NCBI GenBank assembly: GCA_033032175.1
Contig: CM065319.1
Span: forward strand, 13,613,018 to 13,677,017
Source of the DNA: Saturnia japonica
Lineage: Eukaryota; Arthropoda; Insecta; Lepidoptera; Saturniidae
Reading direction: 5' to 3'
DNA length: 64,000 bases
In this document: in pieces, positions 32,418 through 44,308 of the stretch
Layout: every line of letters begins with the position of its first letter
Position numbering within the stretch: position 1 is the first letter of the stretch
Made by a program: the position numbers and the translations under genes
The notes under the pieces: generated by a model
What the model saw: only the letters and a program-made list of their open reading frames with translations
Told to the model about the DNA's origin: nothing
Database searches by the model: none

Positions 32418-32557
32418 GTGAGTTGTTATTTTTTAATGTTAGTCTACTTAGATATATTTTAATCCATCGATGATCTACAAATACGTCTGTACAACCAACA
32501 TGTCCTGCCCATCATGATATGGAGCCGAGGTATTGACCCTCACAGTTGAGACTGTGC

Positions 32558-33679
32558 GAAAATTCGAGCTAACTAACATATACTATAAAAAATATATATA
32601 AAAAAGGTCCCTTACAGAACCTATGTACCTGTGTGGTGTGCACGTGTGTGTGTTCATACGTTTGAATGTTGTATGTGGGTAGCTAAGTGTTGCACGTATA
32701 GTGTCACTTGTATCGCGCGGGGGGCTGCCTGACCCAAGGGCTTCACACCGAGGAACGGACCTAGGCTTGGGTTGCCGCCAGAGAGGGTGGACGTGACGGG
32801 TGTGCAGGAGCGAAGTTGACCGCCCGTCCTCTGCGGAGAGAACGGTGGTTACGCGGGCGTGGGTGGTGGCACGCTCTGTTTGGAGAGGTGGTGGAATAGA
32901 ACGCGTTTGCTGTTTCAATTTGGTCGAGCGGATCAGTGAAGATATTACGCGGCCGTCGTTTACTCCGGCAGGCATTGGGGTCGGGAACATATGAAGCTGC
33001 CGCTTTGATTAAGGGATTCGCGTCATTCGACGCGGTGTCGAAATAAGAGCGAGAAATGTGTTTGGCATAAGCATGTATGAAGGTCCGTCCATAACTCTAT
33101 GGAGATCTTCCATACGAACATACCAAGGGGCGCCGGTAAGGCGGTGAAGAAACCTATTCTGGATGGTTTGTAAACGATGCCAATTATATCTTGGCATATG
33201 TGCGAACACAACACAGCTATATGTCATAATCGGTCGGATACACATCTTGTAGAGCGCTTGCTTGTGTCTCGTGGACATTTTGCTTGCAGCACATAACAGA
33301 GGATGCAGTCGGGCGAGGGTCCAGGAGGCCCTTTTCCTAACCAGATTGATGTGGCGTATAAAGGAGAGTCTACTATCTAGGGTTACACCTAGATATTTGG
33401 TCTCCTTTACCCAGGGGATCGGATTACCGAAGAGTTCAAGGGGATGATCCTTGAGTTTTTTCGGTATCTGTGAAGCGGTTTGGTCGAAGAGCACCGCTGC
33501 GCTCTTCGTGGGGTTGATGGCTATTCGCCAGTCGTTAAACCACTCCCCGAGAGTGGTCACGGCTCTTTGGATTCTACATTTGAGGTTGATCTTTTGCCTT
33601 TGAGAGGAGTATATGACTGTATCGTCTGCGTATAACCCTACCTCAACTTTCGTGGGAAGTTTCGGTAGGTCACTGACGT
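32558..33679 (-). mobile_element. Jockey LINE fragment, truncated at both ends, at the duplication junction
   Basis: Nearly the same as 61152-62371 of the Jockey element on the right, minus strand, with part of the 3' UTR deleted. Its 3' end stops at GAAAATTCGAGCTAAC, well short of the poly-A tail the other copy has; its 5' end stops at CACTGACGT inside reverse transcriptase. It fills the space between the two duplication copies. Confidence 0.85.
33009..33560 (-). pseudogene. Jockey reverse transcriptase C-terminal remnant
   Basis: 183 codons matching the region after the YADD box of the element at 61449-63149 (WFNDWRIAINPTKSAAVLFD, KYLGVTLDSRLSF). Near its end the frame departs from the intact copy and stops early at 33009. 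Confidence 0.85.
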
Positions 33680-34382
33680 TACTTATTCATTATTATACAT
33701 CAATTATATATATCAATAAAGACATCAATATTTTTCTATAATCTTCATCTTCATCTCTATCACATATGTCATAGACAAAGTAGTTTTTGACGTTTAGGGT
33801 ACCATAGAGTTTTGTTATAGGTTTTTCGTGAAAGGAAAAGGCAATATAGACCATGCAGCCAAGTGAGATGGATTTATAATTCATGTTTAGATGTTATCTA
33901 TCACGCAAAACGCCACCATTATTACATAATAAAAGGTCAATGAATTAAAAATAAAAACCACAACATGTCACTTCAAGATCCCGCCAAAACTCCGTACCAT
34001 AGGTTTTTTTTTTAGTTTTCCTTTTCTTCGTTAAAGCAGAGACTAGGTAAAACACCTAGTCTCTGGTGAAAGGAAAAGTCAAAGGTATCTAGATCGTGCC
34101 CAGCTTTTCTTCCAGTAAAAGTCCGCCTAACATATTAAACGATTTTAGGCCTTCAGAAATACTTCAAGGTTTTCGATTTTGTAATATGTCAGCTTTAATC
34201 ATAGATGTATATTATACTACATCTATCTATGGCTTTAATGGTCTTCAGTTATAGTAAATCCTATCTAGCTGCACTGTTCAGTTCCATTAAACACTCAAAA
34301 CTCAAAACGCGGATCTGTCTTTGATACCTGTTTGAAAAAAAAAACTATCCACTATAACCCAGAGACTATAACCTATATAATA

Positions 34383-34637
34383 CAGAGTGTGAAAAAAATA
34401 AGATTGAAAGGGAGTCGCTGATGAATAATATGAGTTTAAAATGCCAAAACATAGGCAATTTTCACAGCATTTTGGCAGAACCTTGTTCGGATGAAACCAA
34501 GATGTTGTACGACCTGGTAGTGCTGGCTCATCGGTGACTCTCTTGATTTAATGCTGGTATAGATTGGGCACAATGGGACTGATATATTCAGTAGACTAGA
34601 AGACCCGGTATAAAAAAAAAAAAAAAAAAAAAAAAAA
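34383..34637 (+). mobile_element. Retroposed insertion with 26-bp poly-A, present only in copy 2
   Basis: Copy 1 reads continuously at about 19030-19040; copy 2 is interrupted by 255 bp ending in a 26-A run (34612-34637) and flanked by a CTATATA-type target duplication. Source element not recognised. It arrived after the duplication or segregates between haplotypes. Confidence 0.75.
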
Positions 34638-35066
34638 CTATATATTATTAATAAAAAGACAAGGAAAACAAACCAATCAGTTTCCACAATGTATATTATG
34701 GCAACCGTGTTCTAAACTTCTAATATCATGACATTCACAGAATCTTTTTGGTGGGATCTTGAAGTGACATGTTATGGTTTTTATTTTTAATTCAATAACT
34801 TAAGTTTTTAACCCTTTATTTTATGTAATATTGGCGGCGTTTTGCGTGATATAGTTTGGTTTTTGTACTTATGTAAGTGGATTATAAATTGAAGCTGAAA
34901 ACTTTCATTCTGAGGTCCCACAAAAACTTCCTAGAAAGTTCTAACAAGGGAGCTACCATCTCGTTAGGATACTGAATCGTCATAACACATGACACTACAA
35001 TTCACTCGATAATTTGCAGTAATGGTCTTCACTAAAGAGGACCGGTTGCCAAGTTAGGAAGAAGAA

Positions 35067-38000
35067 GACATTCATAGAATGACATTGGTGATAATATAAT
35101 GTCGTAGGTAGGTACCTAATATTATCTGCCATTTGTAGGTATATGTCATCTTTTGAAATGTTGGAGATCTGTCATATCATATTGAATAGTTTGTTAGCCT
35201 GTTGTAGAACTTTTTGAATTGTCTGCTAATGAAGACTAAGCATTGCACTTCTATGCATACAAATAAACTTACACTACAAGTTTAAAATTAGTCGCGAAGC
35301 ACTTAAAAATGTGTTTGAGCGCCTGTACTTGGGAACCAATTGCTCCACTGGGCTAAGCGCATTACCACCTTGAGCCACATCGTCAGTTATCATTACATAA
35401 GTTATTTACATTGTAGATTTTTTTTTAAATCAAATGCTAATACCTATAAAGTAGGGTCCGTGGGCCCATGTCAGTGAGAACAATAATTAATAAATTTATT
35501 GTTGTTTAATATACATTGAACTACTGCATGTGTAGTAAATAATAACTCAGTGTTAATATATAAAAAAATCTTTAAATAATATGGTAGGTACCATTTTTTA
35601 TTTGCTACATCTAAAATGAAGTCTGGCCGGTTTCCGCCCAATATTTTTTTGAAAACGTTGAAAATTTTCCGTTTTACTACAAAAGGTGAAACCCTGCTCT
35701 AAAGAATTTTATTTAAAAAGTCAGTGCGCATTGCGCATGCGTGTAAAGTGCGATGACGCACTTGATAGAAAGAGTAGAAACGATCTTCCCACTCTTTTAT
35801 TTTACTTACCGTTTGAAGTCAGAGGGAAAGTTTCACTTTTCGTCTGATGCAGGACAATTTGCCTTACCGCGCTCATAGAAGAAAATCACAAATTTTGATC
35901 ACCATTTGACGGCAAAACTTAGAACTGAAAAAACTTGCAACCGATTGGACGTCAAAATATTTAAAGCATTTTAACACTTTACTAATCCACTAATACAGCG
36001 GATGAACTTTGTACATATTTTGGTGTATTTCGTAATGGCAGAATAGTACTATAAAATTTTTTATTAATAGCTTGAAAAATGTAACACTCCGTTCCAACTA
36101 TACCTACCGGTCCGGCTGTTTTGACGGCCCGACGAAAAAGTTTCTACGAAGCTGTTCACATTTAGCCAGATCCGTTTTGTCACTGCGGAGCGGCGGCAAA
36201 ACGCCCTGACTGGTGTAATATGAACAAGTTCGCTTCCCCGCAAATCATTTCGGCATTCATTCTGTCAGACGCTGAGACGCACGTGCAGTATGGACGTTGA
36301 CACTGAAACTTTAATTTGGCTGTGCTTTAATGTGGAATAAAAGTCGAGATGACTACAAACAAAACATATTTTGATCCCAATGATTTGTTTTTACTCTATT
36401 ACGTCTTCTTAAATAGCACCACAACACAACAACATCTTGTCGTCTATCGTGCACACAGGTCTGATGTCAACTGAAGTGAAAACTGAATTCACCCGATTTT
36501 CTTGCAGAGTCCAGTCTAATGTGAACCTTTGCTTACCACCTTCGATTCGATCCGGCGACGATGTCCGGCATAGTGGGAACGGGGCTTAATTATTATGTAT
36601 ATGACTATATACATTTATGTACTCTATCATTGCTATACATGTACTTGTATAATTTCAACAAAATTAATCAAATTTATATTATAAATTAAATATTCTTCAT
36701 TACTTGTATACAAGTATACAACATAGACACTTTGTAAATTATACTTCTGATCGTAATATCTTAGATATTGCTATTACTGATTACATTCCATTACCAAAAA
36801 AAAAAATCTATTGGGCAAATTGTAATTGCTGTGATATATGTATTTTAATACTGTTTATTGAAATTGCGTCAGCCCTTTCAAATGACAGCTCGATGAGCAG
36901 TGATTTGATTGAATTATATCTACATTTTATAAATGAAACATATGGGGGTGGTCTAATTAAAAGTTTATTAAATTTAATTTATTTTCAGTTTTTGCTATTA
37001 AAACTGAAAGATATAAATTATCATAATATAAACTGATTTTCAATAGTTCATATCTTGCACTAAACATAATAATAATAATATTGAACTCCAGAAACATAAT
37101 CATACTACATACTTATCGTTTTTAGTTTTTTAATAATATTACAATACAAACATGTAGGTATGGCAATCCTAGCATATTATGTTTTTCAGTCAAATCTAGA
37201 TTATTTCGGGCTGCACAGCTGCAGCTAAATTGTAATTTATTTTTGTAATATTGGAATATAATTTTACATATATCATATTCATATACGGTAAGACCTTGTT
37301 TGCAATATGCGGTCGTAATGTCAATTTGCGGTAGTTGTTGTGCTAAAGGTAGTAGTAGTGGAATTGGCAACAATTTGCTACCAAATGGTTATTGGGAAGG
37401 GTAATGTTTTACTTTTAGTGGGATTCAGACTCATTTGCCCATACGCGCCTAAATTATATTCATTTAAAAAATTATCAGTTTAGCATAAAAATAAAGATTC
37501 AAGATGTTCTTCCTTTTTTATAGGGCAAGTGCGTTTACACACAATTATGCCAAAGCCAAGTGTATAGAATCTTTTTCTAAACTTCAGAGATCAGGCAACA
37601 CTTTAACAAGATGATGAAGAAGAAGATTAAATTAATAAAAGAAACAAAAAAAAATTAGTTGATGATGGTGATGATGAGGATGGTTGGATAATGATGGTGA
37701 TGTGATTTCCTCTCTGTACATCTACTCAAAATAATAATAACTGTTTATGTATAATTAAATACTGTAAAAACAATTTAAAAAAAGATAATAAGATGTTTAT
37801 AAACCTAATCGAGTTCCTTGTCGGTTCTTCTCGATGTCTGGGATGATTTCCCAATAGGTGGCAGTGTTTTGCATTCATAAGTGCCTTCTTGGGGCCTAAA
37901 TTGAATAAAAGATATTATGATCTTGATGGCTCTGTCCTGGGAGTTTTTATAGCAACTTAGAATAAATTTTTCTAGTTATTATTTATAATTTACTTGTGAA

Positions 38001-38921
38001 CAATAACCAAACTACCGCGCAGAATGCCACTAATATTACATTTTCTATGGCCAATTGTAAGTTAATGAATGAAATAAAAACCATAGCACGGCAGGACTAG
38101 ATCCCGCCGAAAAGCCCATTTAAGATGTTAGTGTGAGGTATGCAGTGCAGAGACGAGGAGTAGGTACCACCTCTATGTATGAATAAGCTTCAAATTAAGA
38201 TGGTGCCACGATAGCAAGTGCGTAAATTTTAAAGATGGCGCCAAAAGTTTTATATTATTTTTTAATTTTCTCCCACTTGTACAACTTTTCCCTTTATTGT
38301 TCAATTAGTTTTCTAAGTACTACAACAGTAAAATCACGAAAAAGTATAGGTAATTCCTTTTTGCTACACTAGCGCCTTTTTGGTGGGTTTTTGAAATGTA
38401 ATTTGCTGCTTACAGCTTTGGACAGTTTTTCAAGTTGTCCCCCATAAAAGATGGGTCTCCTGACCTCGACAAACCATAAGCGGTGATTATACAGCAGTTT
38501 GATCTTATCCGATTTTCGATGCGAGGGGGCCAATCGAGCCAATAATGACGCTCGATCCTGCGGTCGTACAGGCACCAAAAATCGGATACGATCAACCTGC
38601 CAATTAATCCGCTTTAGTGTGAAGTAAGAGTTTCGCGCACTTGTTGGTAGATTGCGGCTGTGTCACTCATCACCTCATCATTCATCAACATTAAATCAGT
38701 ATTCTCGTATTAAAAAAAAATTCATTGCACGATTTATTTATACGAACTCGTAGACGAGTTTTCTTTTAAATGAAAACCTCAAAATGAAAACCAAAATAAC
38801 ATTAATAAACTGAAAATTAATCTTAATTAAAAATCAATAAACCTCCTATCTGATTACCTACACACTTAAACTGTTTTTGTAATTAACCTTAGATTAGTAC
38901 CTGCCTACCTTTAAAGAGCCA
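35067..38921. other. Upstream region of Kazal exon 1, copy 2: no gene recognised
   Basis: Equivalent to 19498-23381 of copy 1. The same AT-rich 110-codon ORF appears at 36704-37036 with one residue changed, and the same small repeats at 37795-38115. Any promoter of the Kazal gene should lie in its 3' part, but I cannot place one. Confidence 0.5.
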
Positions 38922-39138
38922 ATGGCAGCCATCTTTATTGTAATATTATTTCTCAGCGTAACATATTCGGAAATGATTAATTTGGAGAAAACAAAGTTTT
39001 GTTCTGAACTAGTTTGTGACCAAGAGAGTGAAGTTAAGGTTTGTGGTATAAGAACAGAAGGTGATGGATTTCGACTGAGATTATTTGAAAACGAATGCGA
39101 ATTAATGAATTACGGTTGTGAAGTTGAAGAATCTAAAG
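38922..39138 (+). CDS. Kazal gene exon 1, copy 2
   Basis: Same sequence as 23382-23598 by eye; donor AAAG|GTATTT; signal peptide and five of six cysteines of Kazal 1. Confidence 0.85.
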
Positions 39139-42100
39139 GTATTTTAAAAACTAGCTATGCCCCTTGGTTTCATCCATGTTAAATTTATTACCCGTTCTGA
39201 AGACAGGTCAGGTCAAGAGTACTCTAAACCGTCGAGCATGTATGAAAAGATTGATGAATGTTGAAGAAACGAAAGATGTATACCAGGATCGTAGCAGGTG
39301 GAAGGACGTGGTCTCTGCCTACCACGTTGTGAAATAGGGAATTTATTCGAGAACTGATCACTGCGCCGCTTCCAACGAACCCGTATAGGCTATCGTAGTT
39401 TTACGTTCCCGTACTTGCCTATAAGTTGCCAGATTGCTTGACGTTTATGCTTACTGCTCCCTTTCTTAGGATGTTAACGTAAAGATATATACCCTATAAC
39501 CTTCCACAATAAACTGGCAATAAAATTCAAAAATTATTTTTACAATCCAACTGGTAGTTTCATAGATAAATGCGTTCAAATAAACCAATAAAAAATCTCT
39601 TGGAGCTTTATAATATTAAGTATAATATATAGATAAATAACAAAATTCAACAAAATTATGGATGTTCTTAATTTATTCTATTTTTGTTGGATAGGGGATA
39701 CCTCAAGGGTGGTCCTGTTGTAATTTTATTGGCATTACATTAGACCTTTAACTTCGAAGATACTTATGGGAACTTCTCATTAAAGTTGGTTTTGTTTTTT
39801 GGTGAAAATTGTCATGTTATGAAAAAAGTTATTTCGTTTATTTATTTATTTTTTGTCTTTTTATATGTTAACTAGCACACCCGGCCACGCGTTGCTCGTG
39901 CCGTTTTGGAGTCCATAGGTAATATTGATCGGAGCGCTACCAAATTTTAAAAGATCACCCGCTAGGCTAATATGAAGGTCGTCTGAAAATTTCATCAAAA
40001 TCGCTCTAGCCCTTTTGGAGTCCGTAGGAAACATACATACCAAAATCGATTTTTATATATAAGATTATAGTTTAAGCTAATTATTTATCAATATATTTCA
40101 TTTACTGAATTACTAGAACTATAACAATGTTACAATTAAGTACACTTTAGTGCAAGGCTGCCTAGACTATCGGCCGCCAAGCCATTTAAATTTTCCCTCG
40201 AACAATTATCAAACTATATGTAACTGAATATTTTATTTATTGAAAATATATGATTCAAATGTAAATTTGATTCTGTCATGGCTGTAAATAATTAGTATTC
40301 ACTGGAAGTTCCGCCAACTAACATAGATTCGAAATAATGTCCAAACTCCAAAATTAATTGAACAGCCTTGTTTTAGTCGTAGCCTAAAATTCACAGAGCA
40401 ATACAAACTAAAATACAGTGAAAATCAGAGTAATTATACTGCGCTTTAATTAGTAAGGTAATTATTAGTGATTAGTATTATACTCGACTAGCTGACCCCA
40501 CAGGCATTTTTCTATCCTTATCAGTAATCAATAAATCGACTGCGACGACACCTATCGAGTTCAAAGAATCAAGCATAGCATAAAAACCGGAAATGTGAAA
40601 AAATCTCTTAGGTCTTTTGACTTTCATGGTGATCGGACAAACAGTTTTGGAGTTTATTTAAGTCCCTAAATTATTGTTTATACAAACATAAATTATATTT
40701 TATATATACAATTAGCCGTGCCCGCGGCTTCCCTCGCGTGGACAACAGAATGTCGTTGATCGGGCACACGCGCGAATCCTGCTATCTCTGCTCCCGATTA
40801 TTTTAAGGACAAAAATGCTTATCGTGGGCGATCCTTAACATATCTTAGGATACCTTAGCTTATAAGTAAGTCTGTTAAAGGTTTACAATTATGTAGTACA
40901 TTAATTTGATTTATCTCTTAAGGTTTACTCAGCGTAAGGCATTTAAGCTATCAAACATCGTCGTAATCCTGCATTGATTTTTATTTGCTAGGAATCCCAA
41001 TTATTTTTCTAAAATAAAAGTAGCTTATGTTACTCCTTATAACATCAGCTATCTGTCAGTGAAAATCCCATCTAAATCGGTCCAACCATTTCGGAGATTA
41101 GCCGGAACAAATAGACAGACTAAAATTTTAAAAACTGTTTTTTGTTATAAGTACCATATACCTATACTTTCATAGGTATTTAGTAAAAAGTTATTATTTT
41201 CACATTACATACAGACACTTTAATTTTGTTTATTTGTATAGATTAAGTAATTAATAGGACCACTGTATAGACACAGATGCTTTGATAGTAATTTTCACAA
41301 TTTTATATAGATATTAGCAGGCTGAACGCGCGACTTCGTCTGATTGTATGAATATGAATATAATACCATAGGTATCACACTAGCGCGTTGCCGACCTTAA
41401 ACCTCTCTACCCTAAAGAGCTTTGGAAACCCTACTCACCGCAAGAACACAACACAAGGTTATTTGCCTGCGATCTTCTGCAGAGCTCTGTGGGATCTGTA
41501 GGTTCCCGAGTTGCCAATATATTTAAAAAACTTAATCATTTAATCACTTTGATTTATCGATATAAAATCTAAATAATACAAATCGGGGAAAAATATTGTT
41601 TTTTTTTTTAATTGAGATATTTTGTCTCTATGTCACGTGACAGGTAAAAGTAGAAACAAATTATTTAGAAAAAAAAAAAACATCTGAAATATCTGGTATA
41701 AATATAGCTATAAAATATAGCGTTAATTAATGTTTTTTTTTAATCGTTACACGTTACAGGTTTAACGTTGTGGCCACAATCTCACCCTATCCCTAGTGGA
41801 GATTGGCTCTCAAATACAGCTTCCGGAACATACCTATTGGTGTTTGGCGACAGATTTTCAATTTAAGAGTTGTGGCCTGCCAGTCTACTAACTTTCCGTT
41901 TACTTCAATTATTTGAACAAATCAGAGTTATCAAAGACTGTCTGTGATTTTTATTATTTATTCTGGAAGCTGCACACAGAGACACACTACATTTTATTTA
42001 TTTAAGATATTCAATACATTTAAAAGATATGTGGCGCCTCATTCGCCACTATTTTATATACCTTACCTGTCTGTGACGATTACCGCTATTGTCTCACAGC

Positions 42101-44242
42101 CATTGATAGAGTCACCAGATGGCCAGAAGTTTGGCCGATGCGCACCACCACCGCCGAGGAAGTAGCGGATACTTTCACGAGAGAATGGATACCACGATTT
42201 GGTGTTCCCTCTATTATTACGACCGACCGTGGTACACAATTTGAATCCGACCTTTTTCGAAGACTTATGTGCAGTTTCGCCACTAAAAGAAATAGAACTA
42301 CAGCTTACCACCCAGCAGCGAACGGAATGATTGAACGCATCCATCGTCAACTTAAAGCATCATTAATGTGTCATGGGAGTTCTTGGACAAAAGCTCTTCC
42401 ATTTGTACTTTTGGGAATGCGTTCAGCTTTTAAAGAAGATATTAAAGCTACTTGTGCAGAATTGGTTTATGGAGAAACTCTTCGGCTTCCTGGTGAGTTG
42501 TTAGCTGATTTTCCTGGAGTGGGTACTTCTGGAGAAGTGTTTGATTTTGCTGTGAAACTACGTCAACATATGTCGAAAATTCGACCAGTACCAGCGTCAC
42601 GTCATACGAAGACAGGTTCTTTTATTTTCAAAGATTTAAATACGTGTTCTCATGTGTTCTTGCGGGATGACGCAGTCCGGCGTCCTTTGCAGCCTCCCTA
42701 TTCTGGTCCATACCAGGTCATTCAGAGGGCAAGTGATGGAAAGACCCTAACTATTGATTACAAAGGGAAACATGTGGTTGTAAGCGTAGACCGCGTGAAA
42801 CCGGCTTTCATTGAGGAATCAGATTCAAGTTCTGTTTCTACAACACCGAGGATACCTCAGTTGTCGCCAACGTCTTACCTGCAACCTACAACTATCACAC
42901 CGATTGTGGCTGTACCTACATGTCAACCTCAGCCATATACAACACGATCAGGCAGACGAGTTAAATTCAAAATTTTTGATGATTAACGCAATGCTCTCCT
43001 TAGGGTGGTGATGTGGCGCCTCATTCGCCACTATTTTTGTACTGGCTGTTTCTTATTGTTAATATTGAAAATACTTAGATACTAGATACTCAGATAGACA
43101 TATGAAATTGAGACGGTTGGTTTCACGTCACGTTATGTACTAAAACCTGTATTATTTTATTACAAAGTAAATGAGCTAAAGCCCTACTGACTAGCGTTAT
43201 TATTGAACACGCTAAAGATACTTTATCATAAAACAAGATGTTTTCTATATGAGACACGATATATGTAAGGTGATTCCAGACCCGGGGCGGTCTAACCCTC
43301 GTGACGATATGTTTAGATTCGCCACCGATTACCAACATGATCGAAATACAATATTCTTAGTAATATGAGTAAACAAGGTTGGCATATTACAAACATACAA
43401 AATAAATCTAAAAATATCTATGCAATTAATAGCATTTTAGTCTCATTGTATTTTCAAAATAACAGCTTTTTGATAAATGCATATGAAAGTATATACGACA
43501 CGACACCTATAACAAAAAACCCGTTTCTAAAATTTTTGTCTATCTGTCTGTTTGCTCCGGGTAATCTCCGAAATGGTTGAATCGATTTCGACGCGTCTTT
43601 CATTGGAAGATAGCTTATGTTATATGGAGTAACTTAGGCTTAATGAAGCAACAGGGTCTAATTGAAGTTAAGCTTCCATACAAAAAGAATCTACTAAGAC
43701 GTTTTTTACTTAACTATGCATTATTTGAAAATAAGATATACATCAAAAGTCTTATAATTATGGTCTAAATCAAAGTACATAAACAGTTTTCGTCAAAAAC
43801 AAAAAAATATTATTTAAAACTCCTATTTCCTCTAGCGGCAATTTTTACCCCACCGTGGGGCAGGTGACCTCCGTGGGTGGGAGCGGGGTCACTACAATAC
43901 GGACATTCTGTAATTCACGCGGGCACAGCGAGTCTTTAGTAAATTAATCGTATACTTACTTTTGTATATAAAGTTTTGTACATAGTCAAATATTGTGCGA
44001 GTATTTAAAAAAATAACCTATTTAAAAAATAAACCTAAGAAACACACGCTATAAATATTTCAAATAATTCATTTTAATACATGTAACAAAAAATATTTTT
44101 TGCCATCCTTACAATTAGATAAAATATTGGCAATTTATCTTCTGATTATTTTCCAGGAATATTATTATAATAGATAACAACAACTGCCAACAATTATCGG
44201 GAAATATTATATTCCTAATTAGTCTGTTATTGGATTTGTATT

Positions 44243-44308
<66 letters not shown>

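Larger units (their letters stand above)
18373..32557. repeat. Tandem segmental duplication, copy 1
   Basis: The whole of 18373-32557 is repeated in direct orientation at 33689-48141. The offset changes from 15316 at the start to 15540 by 21164 and 15584 at the end, owing to small indels, one retroposed insertion and microsatellite length. Left border: ATTATTATACATC at 18373. Right border: GAGACTGTGC at 32557, inside an RTE LINE remnant that continues intact only in copy 2. Contains Kazal gene exons 1 and 2. Confidence 0.93.

Noticed and set aside
31806..32462. 218-codon ORF with its own ATG as a complete gene
   Set aside because: The ATG at 31806 lies in intron sequence before the acceptor at 31815, and the last codons are read past the donor at 32417. 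It is Kazal exon 2 (same for 47390-48046).
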